A DNA stretch of 64,000 nucleotides from positions 62,001-126,000 of the forward strand of contig JAFIHG010000034.1 of NCBI GenBank assembly GCA_017848795.1, given 5' to 3'. Each line of letters opens with the position of its first letter. Position 1 is the stretch's first letter. Source of the DNA: Candidatus Nanopelagicales bacterium. Lineage in GTDB: Bacteria; Actinomycetota; Actinomycetes; S36-B12; CAIYMF01. The position numbers and the translations under genes are program-made. Shown one piece after another: positions 41,977-50,400 of the stretch. The notes beneath the pieces are model-generated. The model was not told where the DNA came from. It ran no database searches and was given only the letters and a program-made list of their open reading frames with translations.

Positions 41977-42588
41977 GTGGCTGTCAAGATCAAGCTCAAG
42001 CGGCTCGGCAAGATCCGCAACCCGCAGTACCGCATCGTCATCGCCGACGCGCGCGCCAAGCGCGACGGCCGGTCGATCGAGGAAGTCGGCATCTACCAGC
42101 CGAAGGAGGAGCCGAGCCTGATCCGCGTCGAGTCCGAGCGGATCCAGTACTGGCTCGGCGTCGGCGCGCAGCCGACCGAGGCGGTGCTCGCCATCTTGAA
42201 GATCACCGGCGACTGGCAACGGTTCAAGGGCCTGCCGGGCGCCGAGGGCACGCTCAAGGTCGCCGAGCCCAAGCCCGACCGCCGGGCGGCGTTCGATGCG
42301 GCGTCACGCGCGGCGGCGGACGAGAACGACAAGCCGGCGACGACCGCCCGCACCAAGCGCGCCGCCCCGCAGGACCCGACCCCCGAGGTGCCCGCCAAGG
42401 ACGACGCGATCGAGGCCGCCGAGGCGGTCACCGAGGCCGGCCCGGCACCCGCGCAGACGACCGGCGGCACCTCCGCGCAGGCGCGCGAGTCGGGCGCCGA
42501 GGAGGTCGCCGCCGAGACGGTGCCGCAGGACGAGGCCACGATCGAGGCCGGCGCGGCGCCCACGACCGGGCCGGACGCCGGGGACTGA
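41977..42588 (+). CDS. rpsP: 30S ribosomal protein S16 with long C-terminal extension
   Basis: The first about 85 residues ([39 protein letters not shown] ... [23 protein letters not shown]) are ordinary S16. The protein then continues to 203 residues with an Ala/Glu/Pro-rich, probably disordered tail. Actinobacterial S16 proteins often have tails, but usually shorter. GTG 41977 follows a GGGAGAACGC stretch. It starts the rpsP-khpA-rimM-trmD group; khpA begins 1 bp after its stop. Confidence 0.95.
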   Translation: MAVKIKLKRLGKIRNPQYRIVIADARAKRDGRSIEEVGIYQPKEEPSLIRVESERIQYWLGVGAQPTEAVLAILKITGDWQRFKGLPGAEGTLKVAEPKPDRRAAFDAASRAAADENDKPATTARTKRAAPQDPTPEVPAKDDAIEAAEAVTEAGPAPAQTTGGTSAQARESGAEEVAAETVPQDEATIEAGAAPTTGPDAGD

Positions 42589-42589
42589 C

Positions 42590-42835
42590 ATGCTCGAGGA
42601 AGCCCTGGAGCACCTGGTCAGGGGCATCGTGGACAATCCCGACGACGTCCAGGTGCGCACCCGGTCCGGGCGCCGCGGCCCCGGCACCACGCTGGAGGTG
42701 CGCGTCAACCCGTCCGACATGGGCCGGGTGATCGGCAAGGCGGGCCGCACGGCGACCTCGCTGCGTACGGTCCTCGGTGCGCTCGCGGGGTCGCGCGCGG
42801 TCCGCATCGACTTCCTCGACGTGCACGAGCGCTGA
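42590..42835 (+). CDS. khpA: KH-domain RNA-binding protein KhpA
   Basis: Eighty-one residues with a single KH domain. LEEALEHLVRGIVDNPDDVQV is followed by the RNA-binding loop GRVIGKAGRTATSLRTVLGA (GxxG = GKAG) and RAVRIDFLDVHE. KhpA binds RNA, often with KhpB/Jag, and affects cell elongation in Gram-positives. ATG 42590 is 1 bp after the rpsP stop, so translation is coupled. Confidence 0.93.
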   Translation: MLEEALEHLVRGIVDNPDDVQVRTRSGRRGPGTTLEVRVNPSDMGRVIGKAGRTATSLRTVLGALAGSRAVRIDFLDVHER

Positions 42836-42841
42836 CCGGCG

Positions 42842-43399
42842 GTGCTGGTTGTCGTGGGCCGGCTGGGCCGCCCGCACGGCATCCGCGGTGAGCTCACCGT
42901 CGAGGTGCGCACCGACGAGGCGGAGGCACGCTTCGCACCCGGCCGGGTCCTGCTGACCGAACCGGAATCCGCCGGCCCGCTGACCGTGCGTACCGCCCGG
43001 TGGCAGGGGCAGCGGCTGCTGGTCGGGTTCGAGCAGGTGCTCGACCGGGCCGCGGCCGAAGCGCTGCGCGGAGTGCTGGTCTCGGCCGAGGTCGATCCGC
43101 GCGAACGCCCGCAGGACCCCGAGGAGTACTACGACCACCAGCTCGTCGGGCTGCGGGTGCGCAGCGCGGACGGCACCACGATCGGGACGGTCGGCGAGGT
43201 GCTGCACCTGCCGGGTCAGGACCTGCTCGCCGTACGCCGGGAGGGCGCGGCGGAGGTCCTCGTGCCGTTCGTGACCCGGTTCGTCCCGCAGGTCGACCTC
43301 GCGGCCGGGCAGCTGGTCCTCACCCCACCCCCGGGACTGCTCGAGGACCTGTCCGAGCCCGCCCCGGACGGTCCGCAGGCGCCGGACCCGGCGGGCTGA
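42842..43399 (+). CDS. rimM: Ribosome maturation factor RimM
   Basis: A 185-residue factor for 30S head assembly that binds S19. The N-terminal VVVGRLGRPHGIRGELTVEVRTD is the family signature; a PRC-barrel follows with EEYYDHQLVGLRV and GTVGEVLHLPGQDLLAV...VLVPFV. GTG 42842 lies 6 bp after khpA. The C-terminal tail is Pro-rich and variable. Confidence 0.95.
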   Translation: MLVVVGRLGRPHGIRGELTVEVRTDEAEARFAPGRVLLTEPESAGPLTVRTARWQGQRLLVGFEQVLDRAAAEALRGVLVSAEVDPRERPQDPEEYYDHQLVGLRVRSADGTTIGTVGEVLHLPGQDLLAVRREGAAEVLVPFVTRFVPQVDLAAGQLVLTPPPGLLEDLSEPAPDGPQAPDPAG

Positions 43400-43402
43400 C
43401 GC

Positions 43403-44113
43403 GTGCGGGTCGACGTCGTCACGATCTTCCCCGACTACCTCGCGCCGCTCGCGCTCTCGCTGGTCGGGCGCGCCCGCGCCGCCGGACTCGTCGACGTGCA
43501 GGTCCACGACCTGCGCGACCACGCGCACGACCGGCACCGCAGCGTGGACGACGCACCGTACGGCGGTGGTCCGGGCATGGTCATGACCCCCGGGCCCTGG
43601 GGGGAGGCGCTCGACGCCGTGCTCGCCCAGGACCCGGGCACGCCGGCGCAGCTCGTGGTGCCCACCCCGAGCGGGCGCCGGTTCACCCAGCCGCTGGCCG
43701 CCGAGCTCGCCACCGCTCCCCGACTGGTGCTGGCCTGCGGGCGGTACGAGGGCATCGACGCCCGGGTCGTCGACCACTACCGCGAGCGGCTACCCGTCGA
43801 CGAGATCAGCATCGGCGACTACGTGCTCGCCGGGGGAGAGGCGGCCGCACTGGTGATCCTGGAAACGGTGATCCGGCTGCTGCCCGGCGTCCTCGGCAAC
43901 GAGCAGAGCGTGCGCGACGACTCGTTCGCCGCGGGCGAGATGGCCGGGTTGCTTGAGGCACCGGCCTACACCCGTCCCCCGGTCTGGCGCGGCCACGCGG
44001 TGCCGGAGGTGCTCTTCTCGGGCGACCACGCCCGGATCGCCGCGTGGCGCCGCGCGCAGGCGCTGCGCCGCACCCGCGAGCAGCGCCCCGACCTGCTCGC
44101 GCCGCCGCCCTGA
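43403..44113 (+). CDS. trmD: tRNA (guanine(37)-N1)-methyltransferase
   Basis: SPOUT-class enzyme forming m1G37 in tRNAs to prevent frameshifting; 236 residues. DVVTIFPDYLAPLALSLVGRA, DDAPYGGGPGMVM, the knot region LACGRYEGIDARVVDHY, and ISIGDYVLAGGEAAALVILETVIRLLPGVLGNEQS with EAPAYTRPPVWRG are diagnostic. GTG 43403 is 3 bp after rimM. Confidence 0.97.
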   Translation: MRVDVVTIFPDYLAPLALSLVGRARAAGLVDVQVHDLRDHAHDRHRSVDDAPYGGGPGMVMTPGPWGEALDAVLAQDPGTPAQLVVPTPSGRRFTQPLAAELATAPRLVLACGRYEGIDARVVDHYRERLPVDEISIGDYVLAGGEAAALVILETVIRLLPGVLGNEQSVRDDSFAAGEMAGLLEAPAYTRPPVWRGHAVPEVLFSGDHARIAAWRRAQALRRTREQRPDLLAPPP

Positions 44114-44204
44114 CCCGCGGGAATCCCCTCGTCCGCCGCCGTCGATTTCGGCGCGCGGTACCGGCTGTGGCAGACTGGCCCGCCGTACGCCGCGTGGGAG
44201 TCCC

Positions 44205-44298
44205 TGCCTCAGGGGGTGCCTCCCGTACGCGCCGGGCCGCTCCGGAGCCGTACGCCCCGACCGTTGCAGTCGTACCACCGTGGGTGACCTGAGGCACC
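44205..44298 (+). promoter_or_regulatory. Possible switching mRNA leader of rplS
   Basis: CCTGAGGCACC just before the rplS Shine-Dalgarno (44288-44298; SD GGGAG at about 44302) can pair with TGCCTCAGG at 44205-44213 through CCTGAGGCA (44288-44296), or with GGTGCCTC at 44215-44222 through GAGGCACC (44291-44298). The two pairings share bases and exclude each other. TGGCAGACT at about 44168-44176 may hold the -10 of the transcript. Autoregulation by L19 is a hypothesis. Confidence 0.4.
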
Positions 44299-44311
44299 GA
44301 CCGGGAGAGCC

Positions 44312-44671
44312 ATGAACAAGCTCGACGCGCTCGACGCCACGTCGCAGAAGAGCGACATCCCCGACTTCCGCGCCGGTGACACGGTCAAGGTGCACGTGAA
44401 GGTCGTGGAGGGCACCCGGTCCCGGATCCAGATCTTCCAGGGCGTCGTCATCGCCCGCCATGGCGGCGGGGTCCGCGCGACGTTCACGGTCCGCAAGGTG
44501 AGCTTCGGGATCGGCGTGGAGCGGACCTTCCCGCTGCACACCCCGATCATCGACCGGATCGAGGTCGTGACGCGCGGGGACGTGCGGCGCGCCAAGCTCT
44601 ACTACCTGCGCGACCGCCGCGGCAAGCGCGCCAAGATCCGCGAGAAGCGCGAGACCTCGGTCAAGGGCTGA
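44312..44671 (+). CDS. rplS: 50S ribosomal protein L19
   Basis: Large-subunit protein at the 30S-50S interface; 119 residues. [65 protein letters not shown] and [21 protein letters not shown] are standard. ATG 44312 follows GGGAG by 5-6 bases. A 198-bp gap after trmD suggests its own promoter and leader. Confidence 0.97.
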   Translation: MNKLDALDATSQKSDIPDFRAGDTVKVHVKVVEGTRSRIQIFQGVVIARHGGGVRATFTVRKVSFGIGVERTFPLHTPIIDRIEVVTRGDVRRAKLYYLRDRRGKRAKIREKRETSVKG

Positions 44672-44739
44672 GCCCGCGCCGCGCCAGGTGTCACCGGCCG
44701 ACGGTCCACCCGGCGACGAGCAGTTATCCTCGCCGCACC

Positions 44740-44781
44740 ATGAGCCCGTACGCGAGCGTCGACCGCGAGCCGCGGGCATGA
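44740..44781 (+). CDS. Possible 13-codon mini-ORF before lepB, near-leaderless
   Basis: ATG 44740 opens MSPYASVDREPRA and ends at TGA 44779-44781, overlapping the lepB ATG at 44778 (ATGA). A TATCCT -10 candidate at 44725-44730 would start transcription about 3 bases before this ATG. lepB itself lacks a clear Shine-Dalgarno, so it may be translated by re-initiation. Confidence 0.4.
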   Translation: MSPYASVDREPRA

Positions 44782-45542
44782 GCCCCGAGCCGCCCCCCGG
44801 CGTCGCGATGCGCTCCGCTGCAGGCCCGCGACACGCACGTGCGCTCCCGATCACCCCACCCGCGCGGCGCTCGTCGTTCTGGCGCGAGCTGCCGATCCTG
44901 CTCGTCGTCGCCTTCCTGCTCGCGTTCCTCGTCAAGACGTTCGTCGTGCAGCCCTTCTACATCCCGAGCGGCTCGATGGAGCAGACCTTGCAGGTCGGCG
45001 ACCGGGTGCTCGTCAACAAGCTCGTCTACCACGTACGCGACGTCGAGCGCGGCGACGTGATCGTGTTCGACGGCACCGACTCCTTCACCCCGGAGGTACG
45101 GATCGCCCGGCCCTCCGATGCGCTGGGCCGGGTCGTCGACTGGTTCGGTCAGCTCGTCGGCGCCTCGCCCGGTGACGAGCGGGACTTCGTCAAGCGGGTC
45201 ATCGGCGTCGGGGGCGACCGGGTCACCTGCTGCGACGCACAGGGCCGGATCACCGTGAACGGGGTGGCGCTCGACGAGCGCTCCTACCTCTACCCCGGCA
45301 ACAAGCCCAGTAGCCAGCCCTTCGACGTGCAGGTCCCGCCCGGCAAGCTCTGGGTGATGGGTGACCACCGCGCGGCCAGCAGCGACAGCCGGGCCCATCT
45401 CGGCGACCCGGGCGGCGGGTTCGTGCCCGTGGACCGTGTGATCGGGCGGGCCTTCCTCGTGGCCTGGCCCTTCGGCCGCGCGCAGCTGCTGCCCATCCCG
45501 GAGACGTTCGACCAGCTCGGACCGGCCGCCGATGGCGGTTGA
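44778..45542 (+). CDS. lepB: Signal peptidase I (first of a tandem pair)
   Basis: Type I signal peptidase cutting exported preproteins outside the membrane; 254 residues from ATG 44778. One N-terminal membrane helix (WRELPILLVVAFLLAFLVKTFVV) anchors it. The catalytic serine is in YIPSGSMEQTL and the catalytic lysine in FVKRVIGVGGDRV. GDRVLVNKL and VMGDHRAASSDSR are the other family boxes. A longer start at 44688 is possible but has no better signal. Its 3' end overlaps the second copy by 11 bp. Paired Cys in VTCCDAQG also occur in the partner. Confidence 0.94.
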   Translation: MSPEPPPGVAMRSAAGPRHARALPITPPARRSSFWRELPILLVVAFLLAFLVKTFVVQPFYIPSGSMEQTLQVGDRVLVNKLVYHVRDVERGDVIVFDGTDSFTPEVRIARPSDALGRVVDWFGQLVGASPGDERDFVKRVIGVGGDRVTCCDAQGRITVNGVALDERSYLYPGNKPSSQPFDVQVPPGKLWVMGDHRAASSDSRAHLGDPGGGFVPVDRVIGRAFLVAWPFGRAQLLPIPETFDQLGPAADGG

Positions 45543-46239
45543 GAAGGATCCGGCGCACGCGCCCCCGCCGGCCACGCCGCGCCGCAAGGGCGGCGCGCTG
45601 CGCGACACCGTCATCGTGCTCGCGATCGCGCTCGCGCTCTCGTTCCTCGTACGCACCTTCCTGGTCCAGGCGTTCTACGTCCCGAGCCAGTCGATGCTGC
45701 CCACGCTGCAGGTCGACGACCGGATCCTCGCCTCGCGCATCACGGGTTCCGACGTCGTACGCGGCGACGTCGTCGTCTTCACCGACCCGGGCGGCTGGCT
45801 GCCGCCTCCGCGCAGCCCGGGAGGCGCGGTGGGTGCACTGCGCACGGTGCTGACGTGGGTCGGGCTGCTGCCCTCCGACGCCGACGACAATCTGGTGAAA
45901 CGGGTGATCGGCCTGGGCGGCGACCGGGTCCGGTGCTGCGATGCCAAGGGCCGCATCGTCGTCAACGGTGACCCGCTCGACGAGCCGTACCTCGCACCCG
46001 GCGGGACCGACCAGGTCCGGTTCGACATCGTCGTACCACCGGGCCGGATGTTCGTCATGGGTGACAACCGCGCCCACTCGGAGGACTCGCGCTTCCACCT
46101 GGAGAAGGCGAACGGCACGGTCCCGCTCGCCAACGTCGTCGGCCCGGTGATCGCCATCGTGTGGCCGATCGGGCACTGGCAGCGCATCGGACCGCCACCG
46201 ACGTTCACCACCGTCCCGGCGCCCACCGCCCCGGGGTAG
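45532..46239 (+). CDS. lepB: Signal peptidase I (second of a tandem pair)
   Basis: A 235-residue paralogue of the upstream gene. A membrane helix near residues 23-45 (LRDTVIVLAIALALSFLVRTFLV) is followed by VPSQSMLPTLQVDDRILAS with the catalytic Ser and by LVKRVIGLGGDRVRCCDAKG with the catalytic Lys; VMGDNRAHSEDSR closes the site. Tandem signal peptidases here are common in actinobacteria and probably differ in substrate preference. ATG 45532 lies inside the end of the first gene, so the two are co-translated. Confidence 0.94.
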   Translation: MAVEKDPAHAPPPATPRRKGGALRDTVIVLAIALALSFLVRTFLVQAFYVPSQSMLPTLQVDDRILASRITGSDVVRGDVVVFTDPGGWLPPPRSPGGAVGALRTVLTWVGLLPSDADDNLVKRVIGLGGDRVRCCDAKGRIVVNGDPLDEPYLAPGGTDQVRFDIVVPPGRMFVMGDNRAHSEDSRFHLEKANGTVPLANVVGPVIAIVWPIGHWQRIGPPPTFTTVPAPTAPG

Positions 46240-46242
46240 CGT
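46237..46242 (+). promoter_or_regulatory. Candidate -10 element of rnhB (leaderless transcript)
   Basis: TAGCGT overlaps the stop of the upstream lepB copy and ends 6 bases before the rnhB GTG (46249). No Shine-Dalgarno is visible. The layout equals that at ddl and thiD. Confidence 0.4.
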
Positions 46243-46248
46243 GCCCCC

Positions 46249-47043
46249 GTGGCGGACAAGTCCGGCGGTTCCCGCGATGCCAGGCGCACCCGGACGACGA
46301 CGCGTCCCACGCTGCGGTACGAGCGGGAGCTGCTGCGCACGGGGCTGCGCTGGCTCGCCGCGGTCGACGAGGTGGGACGCGGCTCGCTCGCCGGGCCGGT
46401 GACCGTCGGCGTTGTCCTCGTCGACCTGTCCGTGCGCACCGCACCCGCCGGACTGCGCGACTCCAAGCTGCTGACCCCGGCCCACCGCGAACAGCTCGCG
46501 CCCCGGCTGCGGCGCTGGGCCCCGGCCTGGGCAGTGGGTCACGCCTCCGCGGCCGAGATCGACGCGATCGGGATCCTGCGCGCGCTGCGCCTCGCGGGTG
46601 CGCGCGCCTTCGCCGACCTGCCCGAGCGGGCCGACCTGGTGCTGCTCGATGGGTCGTACGACTGGATCAGCCGCCCGGAGCCGACGCTGTTCGACGAGCC
46701 GGACGACGCCGCACCGATCCCCGTGCGCACCCGCGTCAAGGCCGACCTCAGGTGCGCGTCGGTCGCGGCGGCGAGCGTGCTGGCCAAGACCACCCGGGAC
46801 GCGCTCATGGTCGAGCTCGCGCGCGACCACCCGCGGTACGGCTGGGAGCTGAACAAGGGGTACGCCAGCCCCGAGCACCGGCAGGCACTGCTCGAGCTGG
46901 GGCCGTGCGAGCACCACCGCCGTTCCTGGAACCTGCTCGGCGGGGCGTTCGCCGCCGACTCCACGGAGGCGGGCGACGACGTCGGGGCCTTCGGTGACCC
47001 GATGCCGGGTGACGCGGTGGTCGCGGGAGCGGGCGAGCCGTAG
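46249..47043 (+). CDS. rnhB: Ribonuclease HII
   Basis: Cuts the RNA strand of RNA-DNA hybrids and single ribonucleotides in DNA; 264 residues. [19 protein letters not shown] carries the catalytic Asp-Glu pair of the type 2 enzymes. [26 protein letters not shown] and [25 protein letters not shown] complete the active site. GTG 46249 gives a basic N-terminal tail of about 20 residues before the core. The C-terminal 35 residues are acidic and variable. Confidence 0.95.
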   Translation: MADKSGGSRDARRTRTTTRPTLRYERELLRTGLRWLAAVDEVGRGSLAGPVTVGVVLVDLSVRTAPAGLRDSKLLTPAHREQLAPRLRRWAPAWAVGHASAAEIDAIGILRALRLAGARAFADLPERADLVLLDGSYDWISRPEPTLFDEPDDAAPIPVRTRVKADLRCASVAAASVLAKTTRDALMVELARDHPRYGWELNKGYASPEHRQALLELGPCEHHRRSWNLLGGAFAADSTEAGDDVGAFGDPMPGDAVVAGAGEP

Positions 47044-47185
47044 CAGCCCGGCGCAGCAAGGTTTTCCCCAGCCCGCCACGGTGCGGCACCGTCCACAGTT
47101 CTGCTCCGTCGCGCGGCGCGGCGCCGACCCGACCGCTCACTCTTGCCGGCAGCCGGTCCGCGCGGGCCGGCCCGGGAGGTGGCAG

Positions 47186-47542
47186 GTGCGGGCGAAGGAT
47201 GCGTTGGGACGCTACGGGGAACAGCTCGCGGCGGACGCGCTGGTGAATGCCGGGCTGGTGCTGCTCGACCGCAACTGGCGGTGCGAGCTGGGCGAGATCG
47301 ACCTGGTGCTGCGCGAGGGCCACGACCTCGTGGTCTGCGAGGTCAAGACGCGCAGCGGCGTGGCGTACGGCACACCGCTGGAGGCGGTGAACTGGCCGAA
47401 GGTGCAACGGCTCTACCGCCTGGGGTACCGCTGGCTGGACGAGCACGACCAGCACGCCGCGGGGGTACGGGTCGACGTCGTCGCCGTGCTCGTACCGCGC
47501 GGCGGACCGGTCAGCCTGCAGCACCTGCGGAGCGTGGCGTGA
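47186..47542 (+). CDS. yraN: YraN/UPF0102 family endonuclease-like protein
   Basis: A 118-residue protein of the Holliday-junction-resolvase-like fold. LGRYGEQLAADALVNAGLVLLDRNWRCELGEIDLVLREGHDLVVCEVKTRSGVAYG contains the GEIDLV...EVKTR catalytic-type residues of the PD-(D/E)XK group. Function is unproven. GTG 47186 has GGGAGG 6 bases upstream. The stop overlaps comM (GTGA); yraN-comM-dprA is the usual order. Confidence 0.92.
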   Translation: MRAKDALGRYGEQLAADALVNAGLVLLDRNWRCELGEIDLVLREGHDLVVCEVKTRSGVAYGTPLEAVNWPKVQRLYRLGYRWLDEHDQHAAGVRVDVVAVLVPRGGPVSLQHLRSVA

Positions 47543-49110
47543 GCTCTGTCGAAGGACTCGGACGCACCCGGGGAGTCGTGCTGCTGGGTGTCGAGGGGCA
47601 CGTGGTGGACGTCGAGGCGCACGTCTACCAGGCGGTCGTCGGCTTCAGCGTCGTCGGGCTCGCGGACAAGGCGGTGGGGGAGTCGCGGGACCGGTCCCGC
47701 TCGGCGCTGCTCAACAGCGGCCTGCCCTGGCCCACCCTGCGGATCACCATCGGGCTGTCGCCGGCCTGGTTGCCTAAGCGCGGTCCCACGCTCGACCTGC
47801 CCGTGGCGCTGGCCATCGCCGCGACGCAGGGTGCGCTGCCGGCGGACGCTCTTGCCGGAACCGTGTTCGTGGGCGAGCTGGGACTCGACGGCCGGCTCCG
47901 CCCGGTGCGCGGCGTGCTGGTCGCGGCACTCGCGGCACGCGCCGCCGGCGTGCGCTCGCTCGTCGTGCCGGCGGCCAATCTCGCGGAGGCCGAGCTGGTC
48001 AGCGACATCTCGGTCGCCGGTTTCCACACGCTTGCCGGGCTCGCCGCCCAGCTGCGGGACGACCCGCCGCCGGAGATCGAGCTCGCGGCGCAGCTCGACG
48101 CGGGCAGCGCCCCGGCACGGCGGCCGCCCGCGCCGGTGCCGGACCTGCGCGACGTCCGTGGCCAGCTGCCGGCGCGCGGTGCGCTCGAGCTGGCTGCCGC
48201 CGGGGCGCATCACGTCGCCATGGTGGGACCACCAGGCGTTGGCAAGACGATGCTCGCCGAGCGGCTGCCCGGGCTGCTGCCACAGCTCGCCGAGCAGGCG
48301 GCGCTGGAGGTCACCGCGGTCCACTCCGTCGCCGGGACCCTCACCGCCGGCGAGCTGATCCGGGTCCCGCCGTTCGTCGCTCCGCACCACACCGCGACGT
48401 TCGCGGCGATGGTCGGCGGCGGGTCCGGCGTACCGCGGATCGGGCAGGTCTCCCTCGCGCACCACGGGGTGCTGTTCCTCGACGAGGCCCCCGAGTTCGA
48501 CGCGAATGCGATGGAGGCGCTGCGCCAGCCGCTCGAGTCCGGCACCGTCGTGATCGCGCGAGCGGCGTTCACCGTGCGCTACCCCGCGCGCTTCCAGCTC
48601 GTCCTCGCGATGAACCCGTGCGCCTGCGGCAACGACGACTCCGGACGGTTGGGGGCCGGGCGCCGCTGCGTGTGCACGGCCACCCAGCGGCGCCGCTACC
48701 TCGGCCGGGTCTCCGGCCCGCTGCTGGACCGCATCGACGTCCGGGTCGCACTGAGCCGGCCCTCCGCCGCCGAACTCGCCGACGCGTCGGCGGAGGAGAC
48801 GGCGGCGGTCGCGGCGCGGGTACGGGAGGCGCGCGAGCGGGCCGCGCGCCGGTACGCGGGTACGCCGTACCGGGTCAACGGCGAAGTGCCCGGGCCGGTG
48901 CTGCGGCGCCGCTTCCCGCTGCGCGGCGAGGCCGCGGTGCCGATCGAGTCGGCCGTGTCGCGGGGCCTGCTCTCCGCACGTGGCGCGGACCGTGTCGCAC
49001 GGGTCGCCTGGACCGTCGCGGACCTCGCGGGTCGCGACGCGCCGACCCTCACCGACGTCGGGACCGCACTGGCCTACCGCGACCCCGGGACGGGCGCGTG
49101 GGCGGCATGA
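47539..49110 (+). CDS. comM: ComM/YifB family AAA+ ATPase (Mg-chelatase-like)
   Basis: A 523-residue hexameric helicase relative that helps integrate taken-up DNA. The N-terminal LonC-like domain (YQAVVGFSVVGLADKAVGESRDRSRSALLNSGLPWP) precedes the AAA+ core: Walker A MVGPPGVGKTMLAERLPGLLP, Walker B GVLFLDEAPEFD, LVLAMNPCACG with the Cys-rich insert, and GPLLDRIDVRVAL. The C-terminal domain has SARGADRVARVAWTVADLAGRD. GTG 47539 overlaps yraN and its stop overlaps dprA. Confidence 0.95.
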   Translation: MSSVEGLGRTRGVVLLGVEGHVVDVEAHVYQAVVGFSVVGLADKAVGESRDRSRSALLNSGLPWPTLRITIGLSPAWLPKRGPTLDLPVALAIAATQGALPADALAGTVFVGELGLDGRLRPVRGVLVAALAARAAGVRSLVVPAANLAEAELVSDISVAGFHTLAGLAAQLRDDPPPEIELAAQLDAGSAPARRPPAPVPDLRDVRGQLPARGALELAAAGAHHVAMVGPPGVGKTMLAERLPGLLPQLAEQAALEVTAVHSVAGTLTAGELIRVPPFVAPHHTATFAAMVGGGSGVPRIGQVSLAHHGVLFLDEAPEFDANAMEALRQPLESGTVVIARAAFTVRYPARFQLVLAMNPCACGNDDSGRLGAGRRCVCTATQRRRYLGRVSGPLLDRIDVRVALSRPSAAELADASAEETAAVAARVREARERAARRYAGTPYRVNGEVPGPVLRRRFPLRGEAAVPIESAVSRGLLSARGADRVARVAWTVADLAGRDAPTLTDVGTALAYRDPGTGAWAA

Positions 49111-50261
49111 CCCTTCCGGCGGCGGACGGGACCGACCCCGACCCGACCCGCTCCCCACTGGCCGCGCGACTGCTGCTCTCGCGCCTCGCCGAGCCCGGCG
49201 ACGCGCGCGTGGGGGCGGCCCTGCGCGTGCACGGTCCGGCCGGCCTGACCGAACGGATCCTGGCGGGAGCCGACGCCGAGCTCGCGGTCTACCGGGCCCG
49301 CCTGCCCGCCGGACGCGATCCCGCGGACGTCGTCGCGGACGACCTCGCGGCCGCCCGCGACCTGGACGCGCGCATCGTGCTGCCCGACACGGCGGACTGG
49401 CCGACGCAGCTGGACGACCTGGGCGAGCGCCGGCCGCTGCTGCTGTGGCTGCGCGGCACGGCGCCGCTGCGGCTGGCCGCGATGCGCTCGGTCTCGGTCG
49501 TCGGCTCGCGGGCGAGCACCCGGTACGGCACGGAGGTCGCCGCCGACCTCGGCGCCGGGCTGGCCGAGGCCGGCTGGACCGTGGTGTCCGGAGGCGCGTA
49601 CGGCATCGACGCGGCCGCCCACCGCGGGGCGATGGCCGTGGGCGGCACCACCATCGCCGTGCTGGCGTGCGGTGCGGACATCGTCTACCCGCGCGAGCAC
49701 GAGCGGCTCTTCGCGCAGCTGATCGACAGTGGGCTGCTGGTGACCGAGGCGCCCCCTGGCGCGCCGCCGTACCGCGGCCGATTCCTGGTCCGCAACCGGG
49801 TCATCGCCGCGCTCTCGCGCGGCACCGTCGTCGTCGAGGCGGCCCTGCGCAGCGGCTCGCTCGCCACCGCGCGTGAGGCCGAGGGGCTCGGCCGGATCGT
49901 CATGGGGGTCCCGGGCCCGGTGACCTCGACGATGTCCGCCGGGGTGCACGGCGCGCTGCGCGGGGGCGCGTTGCTGGTGTCGAGCACCGAGGAGGTGATC
50001 GAGGCGGTCGGGGAGATCGGGCGCGACCTCGCCCCGGTGCGACGCGGCCCGCAGTCCGCCCTCGACGGGCTCGACGAGCAGAGCCGGCGGGTGCTCGACG
50101 CGCTGCCCGCGCGCGGCGCGGCGCAGGCCGGCGAGGTGGCGACCACGGCGGGCGTACCCGAGGGCGCGGCGCTCGCGATGCTCGGGCTGCTCGAGCTGGA
50201 AGGGTTCGTACGACGCGATCCCAGCGGTTGGCGCGTCGTGCACCGTGCCCGGCAGGCATAG
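49107..50261 (+). CDS. dprA: DNA processing protein DprA
   Basis: Loads RecA on incoming single-stranded DNA during transformation; 384 residues. The Rossmann core reads VSVVGSRASTRYGTEVAADLGAGLAEAGWTVVSGGAYGIDAAAHRGAM, followed by IVYPREHERLF, SEx-like VTEAPPGAPPYRGRFLVRNRVIAALS and VVEAALRSGSLATAREAEG. A winged-helix-like C-terminus follows. ATG 49107 overlaps the comM stop. Its TAG lies inside the first unit of a 17-18 bp periodic repeat array. Confidence 0.95.
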   Translation: MTLPAADGTDPDPTRSPLAARLLLSRLAEPGDARVGAALRVHGPAGLTERILAGADAELAVYRARLPAGRDPADVVADDLAAARDLDARIVLPDTADWPTQLDDLGERRPLLLWLRGTAPLRLAAMRSVSVVGSRASTRYGTEVAADLGAGLAEAGWTVVSGGAYGIDAAAHRGAMAVGGTTIAVLACGADIVYPREHERLFAQLIDSGLLVTEAPPGAPPYRGRFLVRNRVIAALSRGTVVVEAALRSGSLATAREAEGLGRIVMGVPGPVTSTMSAGVHGALRGGALLVSSTEEVIEAVGEIGRDLAPVRRGPQSALDGLDEQSRRVLDALPARGAAQAGEVATTAGVPEGAALAMLGLLELEGFVRRDPSGWRVVHRARQA

Positions 50262-50354
50262 CGGCGCGCCAGGTGCAGCGGCGCCTGACGCATAGCGGCG
50301 CGTCGGGCACAGCGGCGATGTGGGTCACAGCGGCTGCGGGCAGGCGCAGCGGGC
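50260..50354. repeat. 17-18 bp periodic direct repeats between dprA and xerC
   Basis: AGCGGCG-type words start at 50260, 50277, 50294, 50311, 50329 and 50347, i.e. at steps of 17, 17, 17, 18 and 18 bp. The first three units fit AGCGGCGCgycrggyrc; later ones drift. The array starts on the dprA stop codon and fills most of the gap. No open frame continues through it. Confidence 0.75.
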
Positions 50355-50400
50355 GGCGTGGGACGTTGACCGGTCGGTGTGCACCCTGCAACGTGAGGGC

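Noticed and set aside
47044-47185. DnaA box or replication origin in the rnhB-yraN gap
   Set aside because: Only loose CCACAG-like words occur; no cluster, no AT-rich unwinding region, no dnaA or dnaN.
50260-50354. CRISPR array in the dprA-xerC gap
   Set aside because: Units are 17-18 bp in total with no separate unique spacers, and no cas genes are near.
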